DNA of 64,000 nucleotides, taken from contig CATWBO010000001.1 of assembly GCA_958349055.1 (NCBI GenBank), positions 62,001 to 126,000 on the forward strand. The letters are read 5' to 3'. Source of the stretch: an uncultured bacterium (GTDB lineage: Bacteria > Actinomycetota > Coriobacteriia > Coriobacteriales > Coriobacteriaceae). Below, one piece after another: positions 17,694 to 25,691 of this stretch. Below the pieces are notes generated by a model. That model saw only the letters and a program-made list of their open reading frames with translations. It did not search any database and was not told the DNA's origin. The translations under genes and the position numbers were made by a program. Every line of letters begins with the position of its first letter. Position 1 is the first letter of the stretch.

Positions 17694-19178
17694 ATGCCCC
17701 AGCAACCCAACGTTCTCCTTATCATGTGCGACCAGATGCGCGGCGACTGCCTGGGTATCGACGGCCATCCGGACGTGCAGACGCCCTACTTGGACACGCT
17801 CGCCGCCGACGGCATGCTGTTCGAGAACGCCTACTCCGCCTGCCCGAGTTGCATCCCGGCGCGCGCCGCCCTCTTTTGCGGCAAGACGCCCGCGGGCACG
17901 GGCCGCGTGGGTTACCAGGACGGTATCGCGTGGGAGTACGACCATATGCTCGCGCAGGAGATGCGCGACGGCGGCTACCAGACCGCCGTGGTAGGCAAGA
18001 TGCACGTGCATCCGCCGCGTTTGGGCTGCGGCTTCGAGCACATGCGCCTGCATGACGGCTACATCGGCCACTACCGCAAGGCGAACCTGCCGTACTGGAT
18101 GCACCAGAACGTCTCCGACGACTACATGCGCTTCCTCAAAAATGAACTGGGCGAATTCGCCGACGTGAACGGTTCGGGCGTTGAGAACAACTCCTGGATC
18201 ACCCATCCCTGGGCCTACGAGGAGCGCCTGCACCCCACCAACTGGGTGGTGGACGAGTCCATCCGCTTTTTGGAGACCCGCGATCGCACGCGCCCGTTCT
18301 TCCTCATGACGAGCTTCGTGCGGCCCCACCCGCCCTTCGACGCGCCGCAGACCTACTTCGATCTGTACCGCGACATGGAGCTGCGCGCGCCTGCCGCTGG
18401 CGATTGGGATGACGCCGATGCCACCGAGCGCGATGGCATGATCTTGGACAGCGTGCACGGCTGCCGCGACGCCGAGCTGCGCCGCGAGGCCATGGCGGGC
18501 TATTATGCCTGCATCACACATATGGACCACCAGATCGGCCGGCTCATCACGGCGCTCGAGAACGACGAGACCTACCACGACACCGTGATCGTGTTCTGCT
18601 CCGACCACGGCGAGATGCTCTTTGACCACAGTCTCTTTCGCAAGGTGTTGCCCTACGAGGGCTCCGCGCGCATCCCCTTCATCGTGCACGTGGGCAAAAA
18701 CGTCGATGTGCCGGGCGGCGAGCGCGTTCGCGGCGTGAGCGAGAGCACGGTGGAACTCATGGACCTTATGCCCACCATCCTCGAGGCGTGCGACCTGCCC
18801 GTGCCCGAGGGCGTGGAGGGCGCCTCGCTCATGGGCGAGCTTACCGGCGCCGCGCCGCTGAACCGTGCATACCTGCACGGCGAGCACAGCGGCAGCCGCG
18901 AGCAGTCCAACCAGTGGATCGTGACCCCGCATGACAAGTACATCTGGTTCACACGGACCGGGGTGGAGCAGTATTTCGACCTGGACGCCGATCCGCGTGA
19001 GGAGCACGACCTCATCGACGCTCCGGAGCGCGCCGCGCGCATCGCCGTGCTCCGTGCCTGCCTGATTGAGGAGCTCGCTGGTCGCGAAGAGGGATATGTT
19101 CGTGACGGCGAGTTGGTGGCGGGACGTGCGCCCGCCGTTATGCTTGAGCGCCCCCGGCCCTCGCGCCTCCAACGTTAA
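17694..19178 (+). CDS. Second Cys-type sulfatase, predicted cytoplasmic
   Basis: This 494-residue type I sulfatase has its formylglycine site at Cys53 in SCIPARAALF, the metal-binding Asp13 near the N-terminus, and the CSDHGEML motif in the C-terminal half. It lacks a signal peptide. It differs clearly from the first sulfatase outside these motifs, so it probably removes sulfate from another position or sugar. The start at 17694 follows GGAG with six-base spacing; an upstream GTG at 17676 is a weaker option. Confidence 0.92.
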   Translation: MPQQPNVLLIMCDQMRGDCLGIDGHPDVQTPYLDTLAADGMLFENAYSACPSCIPARAALFCGKTPAGTGRVGYQDGIAWEYDHMLAQEMRDGGYQTAVVGKMHVHPPRLGCGFEHMRLHDGYIGHYRKANLPYWMHQNVSDDYMRFLKNELGEFADVNGSGVENNSWITHPWAYEERLHPTNWVVDESIRFLETRDRTRPFFLMTSFVRPHPPFDAPQTYFDLYRDMELRAPAAGDWDDADATERDGMILDSVHGCRDAELRREAMAGYYACITHMDHQIGRLITALENDETYHDTVIVFCSDHGEMLFDHSLFRKVLPYEGSARIPFIVHVGKNVDVPGGERVRGVSESTVELMDLMPTILEACDLPVPEGVEGASLMGELTGAAPLNRAYLHGEHSGSREQSNQWIVTPHDKYIWFTRTGVEQYFDLDADPREEHDLIDAPERAARIAVLRACLIEELAGREEGYVRDGELVAGRAPAVMLERPRPSRLQR

Positions 19179-19193
19179 GAGAAAGGCCTATCC

Positions 19194-19805
19194 ATGGATA
19201 TGAAGACGATCGGCATTGTGGTCGTAGTGGTTGCGGTCGGGTTCACCATTTACATGGAGGTCCAAAAGCGCACAACCTTCGCCAAGCTCGAGGCGTATCT
19301 GCGCGAGGGCGACCTCAACAACTACCTCAAGGTCCTGAACCGCCCGCTCACTAGCGTGCTGTACCCCAAGTACAACGTGCTTTTCATGCGCTTGAACGCA
19401 GCTCTTGCCATGGATGACGTCGAGGCATCCGAGCGCATCATCCGCGAGATGGGTTCGCTCAAGATGAGCGAGGAGCAGACACTCGCGCTGGCGGCAAAGG
19501 CGTTCTCCTTCTACGTGGAGATCGGGGATGAGCCCCACGCACGCGAGGTGCTCTCCTACCTCGAGGAGCACGGTGATCGCGAGGCTGCGCGTGCCGACCG
19601 TCGCACCTATGACGTCTTCCTCAAGGGCTCGTATGCCTATATCGACGAGATGGAGCGCGCGTTGTCGGAGGCGGCTGGCATGGAAGAGGCCCTGCTCTGC
19701 CAGATGCTCTCGGTTCAGTACGAGAACAAGGGTGACGAGGGGCGCGCCGCGTCCTATTGCGAGCGCGCTGAGCGGACGCTCGCAGCAGCCATGCCTGACA
19801 AGTAG
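19194..19805 (+). CDS. Membrane-anchored helical-repeat (TPR-like) protein of unknown function
   Basis: This 203-residue protein starts with one hydrophobic segment (about residues 4-20, TIGIVVVVVAVGFTIYM) without a cleavage site. The rest is Ala/Glu-rich helices arranged like tetratricopeptide repeats. Topology would place the repeats either side of the membrane; no catalytic motif is visible. It starts 15 bases after the sulfatase stop, with GAAAGG in front, so it is probably in the same transcript. Scaffolding of sulfatases or the permease is possible but unproven. Confidence 0.7.
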   Translation: MDMKTIGIVVVVVAVGFTIYMEVQKRTTFAKLEAYLREGDLNNYLKVLNRPLTSVLYPKYNVLFMRLNAALAMDDVEASERIIREMGSLKMSEEQTLALAAKAFSFYVEIGDEPHAREVLSYLEEHGDREAARADRRTYDVFLKGSYAYIDEMERALSEAAGMEEALLCQMLSVQYENKGDEGRAASYCERAERTLAAAMPDK

Positions 19806-19826
19806 GGAAGAGTCTAGGCGTTTCAT

Positions 19827-20076
19827 ATGCTAGCAATCGTATTCGCCATTGCGTTTTTCGCCTCTACCATCAGTGCCATCTGCGGTGTCGGCGGGGCATC
19901 ATCATTAAGCCCGTGATGGACGCCGTGGGTGTCGCCGACGTGGCGACCATCAACTTCCTGTCCGGATGCACCGCGAGGACAACATCGGGCACTTCGCCAT
20001 GAGCGTTTCCACCGCGCTGCTGCTCGACGTCGTCTACGCGTGCATCTTCAACCAGGATTACTTCGCTAACTACTAG
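19827..20076 (+). pseudogene. Frameshifted and truncated TauE/SafE permease remnant
   Basis: The frame starting at 19827 encodes a TauE/SafE N-terminus (FFASTISAICGVGG) and then shifts at about 19898. In the next frame it continues GIIIKPVMDAVGVADVATINFLSG, paralogous to the intact permease at 20307. After about 19970 similarity is lost; the last 35 codons before a TAG at 20074-20076 encode a hydrophobic tail that I could not identify. It is a decayed paralogue with an internal deletion. Confidence 0.75.
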
Positions 20077-20306
20077 CGGCGTGTCGAGACGGTGCGCGGG
20101 CCATTGATGGACTCGGCAGGCAGATTGGCGGGGACGCCTAGCCCTTGGCGCAACGGTGCTCCGCATGAGCGGCGTAAATAGGGACATATCGCGCAGCAGC
20201 GTTCGAGATATGTAAAAGTCCACAACCATACGCTGCGGTTTTGAATGATACGAACGCTTGCAATTCGTTGCATAGGGTGTTGCTCGATCGATAGGAGCTT
20301 GTTCGG

Positions 20307-21104
20307 ATGGGTCCTCAATACATCTTGGTCTTCGCGGTATGCTTCCTGGCGTCGCTTCTGGGGCCGCTCTGTGGCATCGGCGGCGGCGTGATCATCAAGC
20401 CCGTGGTCGACGCGATGAACGTCATGAGCGTGAGCACGGTGAGCTTCCTCTCGAGCATGTCGGTGCTCATCATGTCGCTCTCCACGCTCGCGCAGAACGC
20501 GGCGAGCGGGCAGTCTGATATCGACGCGCGGGCGATGTCGCCCATCGCCGTCAGCTCCGCGGTGGGCGGCGTGATCGGCAAGATGTTGTTCAACCGGCTG
20601 GGGTCCGTGTTCCCCGACGCCGAGCTCGTCGGCGCGGTCCAGGCCGCCGTGCTCATCGTGCTCGCCGTCCTCGTGCTGGCCTACACGCTCAACAAGGCGC
20701 GCATCAAGGGCCTCAAGCTCGAGAATGCGTGGGCGCAGGCGCTCATAGGGTTCTGCGCCGGGGCGTGCTGGTCCTTCCTCGGCATCGGCGGCGGCCCCTT
20801 CAACCTGGCCATCCTCGTCTTCTTCTTCGCCATGGAGAGCAAGCCCGCCGCGCAGGCGTCGCTGTTCATCATCGCGTTCTCGCAGACGGCGAGCCTCATC
20901 TACACGCTGGCCACGGGCAGCGTGCCCGCGTTCCTCCCCGTGGTCCTGCTGGGCATGGCGGCGATGGCGGTGCTTGGGTCGGTCGTGGGGCGCCGCCTGC
21001 TGCGCCGGATGGACTCGGCGGCGGTCGATAAGCTCTACGTGTTCGCCCTCGTGCTCATCATCGTGATCTGCACGTACAATTTCATCCGGTTCTCGGTGCT
21101 CTAG
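20307..21104 (+). CDS. TauE/SafE-family anion permease
   Basis: This 265-residue integral membrane protein belongs to the TauE/SafE family, whose characterised members move sulfite, sulfoacetate or related organosulfur anions. It has the duplicated hydrophobic architecture, with GIGGGVIIKPV near residue 23 and the matching GIGGGPFNLAIL in the second half. AGGAG lies nine bases before the ATG. Following two sulfatases, it plausibly exports the sulfate or sulfite released in the cytoplasm. A short palindrome (ACATATC with GATATGT, near 20188-20219) upstream may be an operator. Confidence 0.88.
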   Translation: MGPQYILVFAVCFLASLLGPLCGIGGGVIIKPVVDAMNVMSVSTVSFLSSMSVLIMSLSTLAQNAASGQSDIDARAMSPIAVSSAVGGVIGKMLFNRLGSVFPDAELVGAVQAAVLIVLAVLVLAYTLNKARIKGLKLENAWAQALIGFCAGACWSFLGIGGGPFNLAILVFFFAMESKPAAQASLFIIAFSQTASLIYTLATGSVPAFLPVVLLGMAAMAVLGSVVGRRLLRRMDSAAVDKLYVFALVLIIVICTYNFIRFSVL

Positions 21105-21192
21105 TTCTTCGCCCCGAAACGGGATGCCGCGATAATGGAGCTGGAGCGCGGGCCTTCCTCTTCTGCCTTGAGGAGGTCGCCGTGTCCCGCTC

Positions 21193-21389
21193 GTCTCATG
21201 AGCGCCGATGGTGTTGAAGTCCTCTTGGCAATAAGTCGCGGCAGCGTCAGCCGCCAATTCAAAAAAGCCACAGGCGGAAGGCAAACCGCTTCAAAGCAAA
21301 TTCACCCTCCAACAAATAGTGGATCCCCAACAAAGTCTTTAGCCTGAGCGAGCAGAGTTAAGCAGGCGTCAACGTGTCGTCTCCCAAGC
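21193..21389 (+). pseudogene. Decayed duplicate of the histidine phosphatase 3' end; right direct repeat
   Basis: Bases 21193-21275 match 9585-9660 with scattered changes (for example CTCATGAGCGCCGATG and GCCGCCAATTCA are kept). A stretch equivalent to about 9662-9748 is largely missing, and 21328-21389 matches 9791-9852 with two mismatches. The frame is broken. It marks the right edge of the island that starts at the intact gene. It sits 88 bases after the permease stop. Confidence 0.85.
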
Positions 21390-21712
21390 CCGGCAGAGCA
21401 GCAACCTTAATATATTTCGCCGCCGCTCTGCCGGCCCCAGGCGACTCCGCGCACTTTACCTGCGTAAACAATGTGAGTGAAATATGAATCTCGATGGATA
21501 CGCCCGCAGCCGTGTATACTAGACAGCTGTGTGTAACCAGGGGAGTATTCTGGCTGGACAAAATGCCTGCTTAATAGGGTTGTCAGGTAGTCCGGGCGAA
21601 ATACAAGGCTGGGGAGCACGTCGTGTAAGTAGTGGTCCTCTAGGGGCGTACGCTCGGTGGTGTACGCATTGTCCCAAGACCACGCGAGAGTTGGGATCAT
21701 ATCTTGATCAGC
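21390..21712 (+). promoter_or_regulatory. Promoter and structured leader of the rplC operon
   Basis: This 323-base stretch holds no gene. TATACT at 21515-21520 is a likely -10; no good -35 was found at the usual distance. The block 21494-21519 recurs before rplB (23359-23384) with three mismatches. A hairpin at 21632-21683 forms from GTGGTC/GACCAC, GGG/CCC and GCGTAC/GTACGC with a ten-base loop, ending 30 bases before the rplC ATG. rpsJ, which usually precedes rplC, is absent. The hairpin could be an autoregulatory site. Confidence 0.6.
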
Positions 21713-22324
21713 ATGATTCTCGGCCGCAAGATTGGCATGACCCAGGTTTGGGACGAGGACGATAACGTCGTTCCCGTCACGGTCATCCAGGCTGGCCCCT
21801 GCGCTGTCTCGCAGGTTAAAACTCAGGCAACCGACGGCTATGACGCCGTCCAGATCGGTTTCGGCGACATCAAGGCCAAGAACGTGAACAAGCCCATGGC
21901 TGGTCACTTCGCCAAGGCCGGCGTCGAGCCTGTCCGTTTCCTTCGTGAGGTCCGCGTCGAGAACGGCGAGGAGCACAAGGTCGGCGAGGTCGTCACCGTC
22001 GCTGATTTCGCTGATGTCGAGAAGGTCGACGTCATCGGCACCTCCAAGGGTAAGGGCTTCCAGGGTCGCATCAAGCGCTGGGGTCAGCGCCGCGGTCCTA
22101 TGACGCATGGTTCTCACTTCCAGCGTCACCCCGGTTCTATCGGTCAGTGCGCCTATCCTGCGCGCGTCCTCAAGGGCGTCAAGATGGCCGGTCACATGGG
22201 TAACGAGCGCGTTACCGTCAAGAACCTTTCCGTTGTCCGCATCGATGCCGAGCAGAACCTCATCTTGGTCAAGGGCGCTGTCCCGGGTGCCAAGAATGGT
22301 CTCGTCGCCATCCGTATGGCCTAA
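21713..22324 (+). CDS. rplC: Large ribosomal subunit protein L3
   Basis: This 203-residue protein starts MILGRKIGMTQVWDEDDNVV, and has the L3 signature FQGRIKRWGQRRGPMTHGSHFQRHPGS split over residues 120-150. It helps build the peptidyl transferase centre. The ATG at 21713 fits the family; an in-frame TTG at 21704 and weak Shine-Dalgarno pairing make the start slightly uncertain. It is the first gene of the operon here, since rpsJ is not upstream. Confidence 0.95.
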   Translation: MILGRKIGMTQVWDEDDNVVPVTVIQAGPCAVSQVKTQATDGYDAVQIGFGDIKAKNVNKPMAGHFAKAGVEPVRFLREVRVENGEEHKVGEVVTVADFADVEKVDVIGTSKGKGFQGRIKRWGQRRGPMTHGSHFQRHPGSIGQCAYPARVLKGVKMAGHMGNERVTVKNLSVVRIDAEQNLILVKGAVPGAKNGLVAIRMA

Positions 22325-22370
22325 GGGCCCAGCCCATTTAGCCCAGCGTCATACCAAGGAGAACACTTAA

Positions 22371-22997
22371 ATGGCAAAGTTTGAAGTAAAGAACAGCGAG
22401 GGCAAGAAGGTCGCCGAGGCCGAGCTCGCCGCTGAGGTGTACGGCATCGAGCCGAACATCCACGTTATGCACCACATCGTCAAGTGCCAGATGGCCTCTT
22501 GGCGTCAGGGCACCCAGTCTGCTAAGGGTCGCTCTGAGGTTTCCGGTGGCGGCAAGAAGCCTTGGCGTCAGAAGGGCACCGGCCGTGCCCGCCAGGGTTC
22601 CATCCGTGCTGCCCAGTGGCGTCACGGTGGCGTTGTCTTCGCCCCCAAGCCCCGTTCCTACGCTAAGCGTATGAACAACAAGGAGGTCAAGCTGGCTATG
22701 CGCTCCGCGCTGTCCGCCAAGCTGGCCGATGGCGAGCTCGTGCTCGTCGACGACTACGGCTTCGAGAAGCCTTCCACCAAGGCTGCTGTCGCCATGCTCA
22801 AGGCTCTCGGCCTTGAGGGCAAGCGTCTGACCATCATCGTTCGCGATGAGGACGTCAACGCCTACCTGTCGTTCCGCAACATTCCCAAGACGTTCATCAT
22901 CACCGCTGACGAGGCCAACACCTACGATCTCGTCAACAACAACGCTGTGCTGATGCCCGCCGACATCGCCGCTCACTTCGGGGAGGTGCTTGCATAA
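22371..22997 (+). CDS. rplD: Large ribosomal subunit protein L4
   Basis: This 208-residue L4 has the conserved loop region with RSEVSGGGKKPWRQKGTGRARQGS, which lines the nascent-chain exit tunnel. AAGGAGAAC precedes the ATG. In enterobacteria L4 also represses its own operon through the leader; whether that holds here is unknown. Its stop abuts the rplW start. Confidence 0.97.
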   Translation: MAKFEVKNSEGKKVAEAELAAEVYGIEPNIHVMHHIVKCQMASWRQGTQSAKGRSEVSGGGKKPWRQKGTGRARQGSIRAAQWRHGGVVFAPKPRSYAKRMNNKEVKLAMRSALSAKLADGELVLVDDYGFEKPSTKAAVAMLKALGLEGKRLTIIVRDEDVNAYLSFRNIPKTFIITADEANTYDLVNNNAVLMPADIAAHFGEVLA

Positions 22998-23285
22998 ATG
23001 ACCGCCCACGAGATCATCATCCGTCCGATCGTGTCCGAGCGTTCCTTCTCCGGCATGGAGCTGAACAAGTACACGTTCGAGGTCGCCAAGGATGCTAACA
23101 AGTATCAGATCAAGGACGCTGTCGAGGAGATCTTCGGCGTCAAGGTCGTTCGCGTGAACACCCTGACGGTCAAGCCCAAGACCAAGCGCGTGCGCTATGT
23201 CGCCGGCAAGACCCGTTCTTGGAAGAAGGCCATCGTCACGCTGGCCGAGGGCGACACCATCGAGGTCTTTGGCAACCAGGCCTAA
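22998..23285 (+). CDS. rplW: Large ribosomal subunit protein L23
   Basis: This 95-residue protein carries the L23 pattern IIRPIVSERSFSGME at the N-terminus and VRVNTLTVKPKTKRVRY in the middle. It sits at the tunnel exit, where trigger factor and SRP dock. The ATG directly follows the rplD stop. A 179-base gap with a hairpin and promoter-like block follows, which is large for this operon. Confidence 0.97.
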   Translation: MTAHEIIIRPIVSERSFSGMELNKYTFEVAKDANKYQIKDAVEEIFGVKVVRVNTLTVKPKTKRVRYVAGKTRSWKKAIVTLAEGDTIEVFGNQA

Positions 23286-23302
23286 GACTCGCTGCTGTTG
23301 AG

Positions 23303-23384
23303 TGAGCTCATGCCTCCCTAATGGGGGAGGCGAGAGCTCAAGGTTTTGAGCGTATAAAATGGACACGCCCGGAACCGTGTATAC
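23303..23384 (+). promoter_or_regulatory. Hairpin and promoter-like block between rplW and rplB
   Basis: A hairpin is formed by TGAGCTC (23303-23309) with GAGCTCA (23334-23340) and GCCTCCC with GGGAGGC inside, followed by a TTTT. The following block 23359-23384 matches 21494-21519 before rplC at 23 of 26 positions and ends in GTGTATAC. Together they look like an attenuator plus a second promoter for rplB onward. Confidence 0.55.
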
Positions 23385-23464
23385 GTCCGGTGTCATCGCA
23401 CCCGAGGCAGAACCTCGAATCCCTGTCTGCGATGGCTAACGGATTCCTATTGAAAGGGATTGTA

Positions 23465-24295
23465 ATGGCTGTAAAGCACCTTAAGCCGACCTCCGCTGGT
23501 AGGCGTTGGCAGACGATCTCCGATTTCTCTGAGATCACCTGCACCAAGCCCGAGAAGTCTCTTCTCGAGCCCCTGCCCAAGAAGGCCGGTCGTAACAACA
23601 ACGGCCGCATCACCACCCGCCACCAGGGCGGCGGCGTGAAGCGTCGTTACCGCGTGATCGACTTCAAGCGCAACAAGGACGGCGTGCCCGCCAAGGTTGC
23701 CACGATCGAGTACGATCCGAACCGTTCCGCTCGCATCGCTCTGCTGCACTACGCTGACGGTGAGAAGCGCTACATCCTGGCCCCCAAGGGCCTCGAGGTC
23801 GGTCAGACCATCATGTCCGGTTCTGACGCCGACATCAAGCCGGGCAACGCTCTGCCCCTCGCCGACATCCCCGTCGGTACGCTCATCCACGCTGTCGAGT
23901 TCCAGCCGGGTAAGGGCGCTGCTATCGCTCGTTCCGCCGGTAACTCCTGCCAGCTGATGGGTAAGGAGGGCAAGTACGCTATCGTCCGTATGCCTTCCTC
24001 CGAGATGCGCCGCATCCTCGTTACCTGCCGCGCCACCGTCGGTGAGGTCGGCAACGCCGATCACGCCAACATCGTCATCGGCAAGGCCGGCCGTAAGCGT
24101 CACATGAACGTGCGCCCGACCGTCCGCGGTACCGTCATGAACCCTGTCGACCACCCGCACGGCGGTGGCGAGGGCAAGAACCACACCTCTGGTCGTCCCT
24201 CTGTTACCCCCTGGGGTAAGCCGACGAAGGGCCTTCGTACGCGCAAGAAGAAGAAGGTCTCGAACCAGCACATCATTCGTCGCCGTAAGAAGTAA
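23465..24295 (+). CDS. rplB: Large ribosomal subunit protein L2
   Basis: This 276-residue L2 starts MAVKHLKPTSAGRR and ends with the conserved GGGEGKNHTSGRPSVTPWGK region and a basic tail. It is an RNA-binding protein essential for subunit joining. GAAAGGG precedes the ATG; the frame is open upstream, but the family start is clear. Confidence 0.97.
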   Translation: MAVKHLKPTSAGRRWQTISDFSEITCTKPEKSLLEPLPKKAGRNNNGRITTRHQGGGVKRRYRVIDFKRNKDGVPAKVATIEYDPNRSARIALLHYADGEKRYILAPKGLEVGQTIMSGSDADIKPGNALPLADIPVGTLIHAVEFQPGKGAAIARSAGNSCQLMGKEGKYAIVRMPSSEMRRILVTCRATVGEVGNADHANIVIGKAGRKRHMNVRPTVRGTVMNPVDHPHGGGEGKNHTSGRPSVTPWGKPTKGLRTRKKKKVSNQHIIRRRKK

Positions 24296-24327
24296 TTTCG
24301 GATACCGAGTTTTAGGAGAAAGCACTT

Positions 24328-24588
24328 ATGAGCAGAAGTCTCAAAAAGGGCCCGTTCGTGGAGACTCGCCTTCTCTCGCGTATCACCGCGATGAACGAGG
24401 CTGGCAAGAAGGACGTCGTGAAGACCTGGTCCCGCGCGTCCACCATCTTCCCCGAGATGGTTGGTCACACCATCGCCGTCCACGACGGCCGCAAGCATGT
24501 GCCCGTGTATGTTACCGAGTCCATGGTTGGTCACAAGCTCGGCGAGTTCGCGCCGACTCGTACGTTCCGTGGCCACAAGGCCAAATAG
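24328..24588 (+). CDS. rpsS: Small ribosomal subunit protein S19
   Basis: This 86-residue protein starts MSRSLKKGPFVETRLL and contains the signature HDGRKHVPVYVTESMVGHKLGEF split across residues 50-75. It binds the head of the 30S subunit. TAGGAGAAAG lies before the ATG. Confidence 0.97.
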   Translation: MSRSLKKGPFVETRLLSRITAMNEAGKKDVVKTWSRASTIFPEMVGHTIAVHDGRKHVPVYVTESMVGHKLGEFAPTRTFRGHKAK

Positions 24589-24602
24589 GGGGTTAACCGT
24601 AA

Positions 24603-24974
24603 ATGGCAACTAAGTCTATTGAAACTGAGGCCACCGAGGTTCGCGCCGTCGCTAAGTACGTGCGTGTTTCCCCCAGCAAGGCCCGCCTGGTGGTCGATCT
24701 GATCCGCCGCAAGCCTGTCGCTCAGGCCTTCGACATCCTCCACTTCTGCGACCGCGCCGTCGCCGTGGATGTCGAGAAGGTTCTCCGTTCCGCCGTTGCG
24801 AACGCCGAGAACAACAACGGTCTGCGTGCCGACAACCTGGTTGTCGCCGCTGCCTATGTTGACGAGGGTCCGACGCTTAAGCGCATCCGTCCCCGCGCCA
24901 AGGGTTCCGCTTCTCGCATTCTGAAGCGTACTTCCCACATCACCGTCGTCGTTGCTCCTCGAAAGGAGGCGTAA
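24603..24974 (+). CDS. rplV: Large ribosomal subunit protein L22
   Basis: This 123-residue protein has the L22 core KYVRVSPSKARLVVDLIR and the tunnel-loop end RPRAKGSASRILKRTSHITV. It follows rpsS by 14 bases. The first ten residues are a variable acidic leader. Confidence 0.97.
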   Translation: MATKSIETEATEVRAVAKYVRVSPSKARLVVDLIRRKPVAQAFDILHFCDRAVAVDVEKVLRSAVANAENNNGLRADNLVVAAAYVDEGPTLKRIRPRAKGSASRILKRTSHITVVVAPRKEA

Positions 24975-24980
24975 AGCTGT

Positions 24981-25691
24981 ATGGGTCAGAAAGTCTACCC
25001 CACCGGCTTCCGTCTTGGCATCACCGAGAACTGGCGCTCCCGCTGGTTCGCAGAGAAGGATTACGCTAAGACCCTCGGTAACGATCTCGAGATCCGCAAG
25101 TACCTCGAGAAGCGTCTTTCCCGCGCAGCTGTCTCCCGCGTCGAGATCGAGCGCGCTGGCGACAAGGTGAAGGTCATCATCCTCACCGCTCGCCCCGGCG
25201 TTGTCATCGGTAAGAAGGGTGCCGAGATCGATACCCTCCGCACCGAGCTCGAGAAGGTCGCTGGCGTCTCCAAGGGCCAGCTCTCCGTCGACGTTGTCGA
25301 GATCAAGCGCCCCGAGCTCGACGCCAACCTCGTTGCTCAGTCTATCGCCGAGCAGCTCGAGGGCCGCGTTGCCTTCCGTCGCGCTATGCGCAAGGCTGTC
25401 CAGTCTGCCCGCAAGGCCGGCGCTAAGGGCATCCGTATCCAGTGCTCCGGTCGTCTCGGCGGTGCCGAGATGGGCCGTCGTGAGTGGTACCGCGAGGGTC
25501 GCGTGCCTCTGCACACCCTCCGTGCCAAGATCGACTACGGCACGGCTGTCGCCAGCACCACCATGGGCGCTTGCGGCGTGAAGGTCTGGATCTACCTGGG
25601 CGAGAAGCTCCCGGGCCAGCCTGTTCCCAACCCTGCACTCGAGGGCTCTTCCCGTCCTCGTCGTCGTAACTCCGAGAGGAGGGGTCAGTAG
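24981..25691 (+). CDS. rpsC: Small ribosomal subunit protein S3
   Basis: This 236-residue protein starts MGQKVYPTGFRLGITENW, has the KH-domain GVVIGKKGAEI and the C-terminal S3 signature (ISAQGRLGGAEM-type, here IQCSGRLGGAEMGRREWYREG, split). It forms part of the mRNA entry channel. GAAAGGAGG before the ATG lies inside the rplV end. It overlaps rplP by one base. Confidence 0.97.
   Translation: MGQKVYPTGFRLGITENWRSRWFAEKDYAKTLGNDLEIRKYLEKRLSRAAVSRVEIERAGDKVKVIILTARPGVVIGKKGAEIDTLRTELEKVAGVSKGQLSVDVVEIKRPELDANLVAQSIAEQLEGRVAFRRAMRKAVQSARKAGAKGIRIQCSGRLGGAEMGRREWYREGRVPLHTLRAKIDYGTAVASTTMGACGVKVWIYLGEKLPGQPVPNPALEGSSRPRRRNSERRGQ

Noticed and set aside
21390..21712. A hidden rpsJ gene upstream of rplC
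   Set aside because: No frame of about 100 codons with S10 motifs exists; the only frame there, 78 codons at 21529, overlaps rplC and is not S10-like.
23321..23464. An N-terminal extension of L2
   Set aside because: The frame is open, but L2 starts at 23465 after a good ribosome-binding site, and the extension contains a hairpin and promoter-like block.
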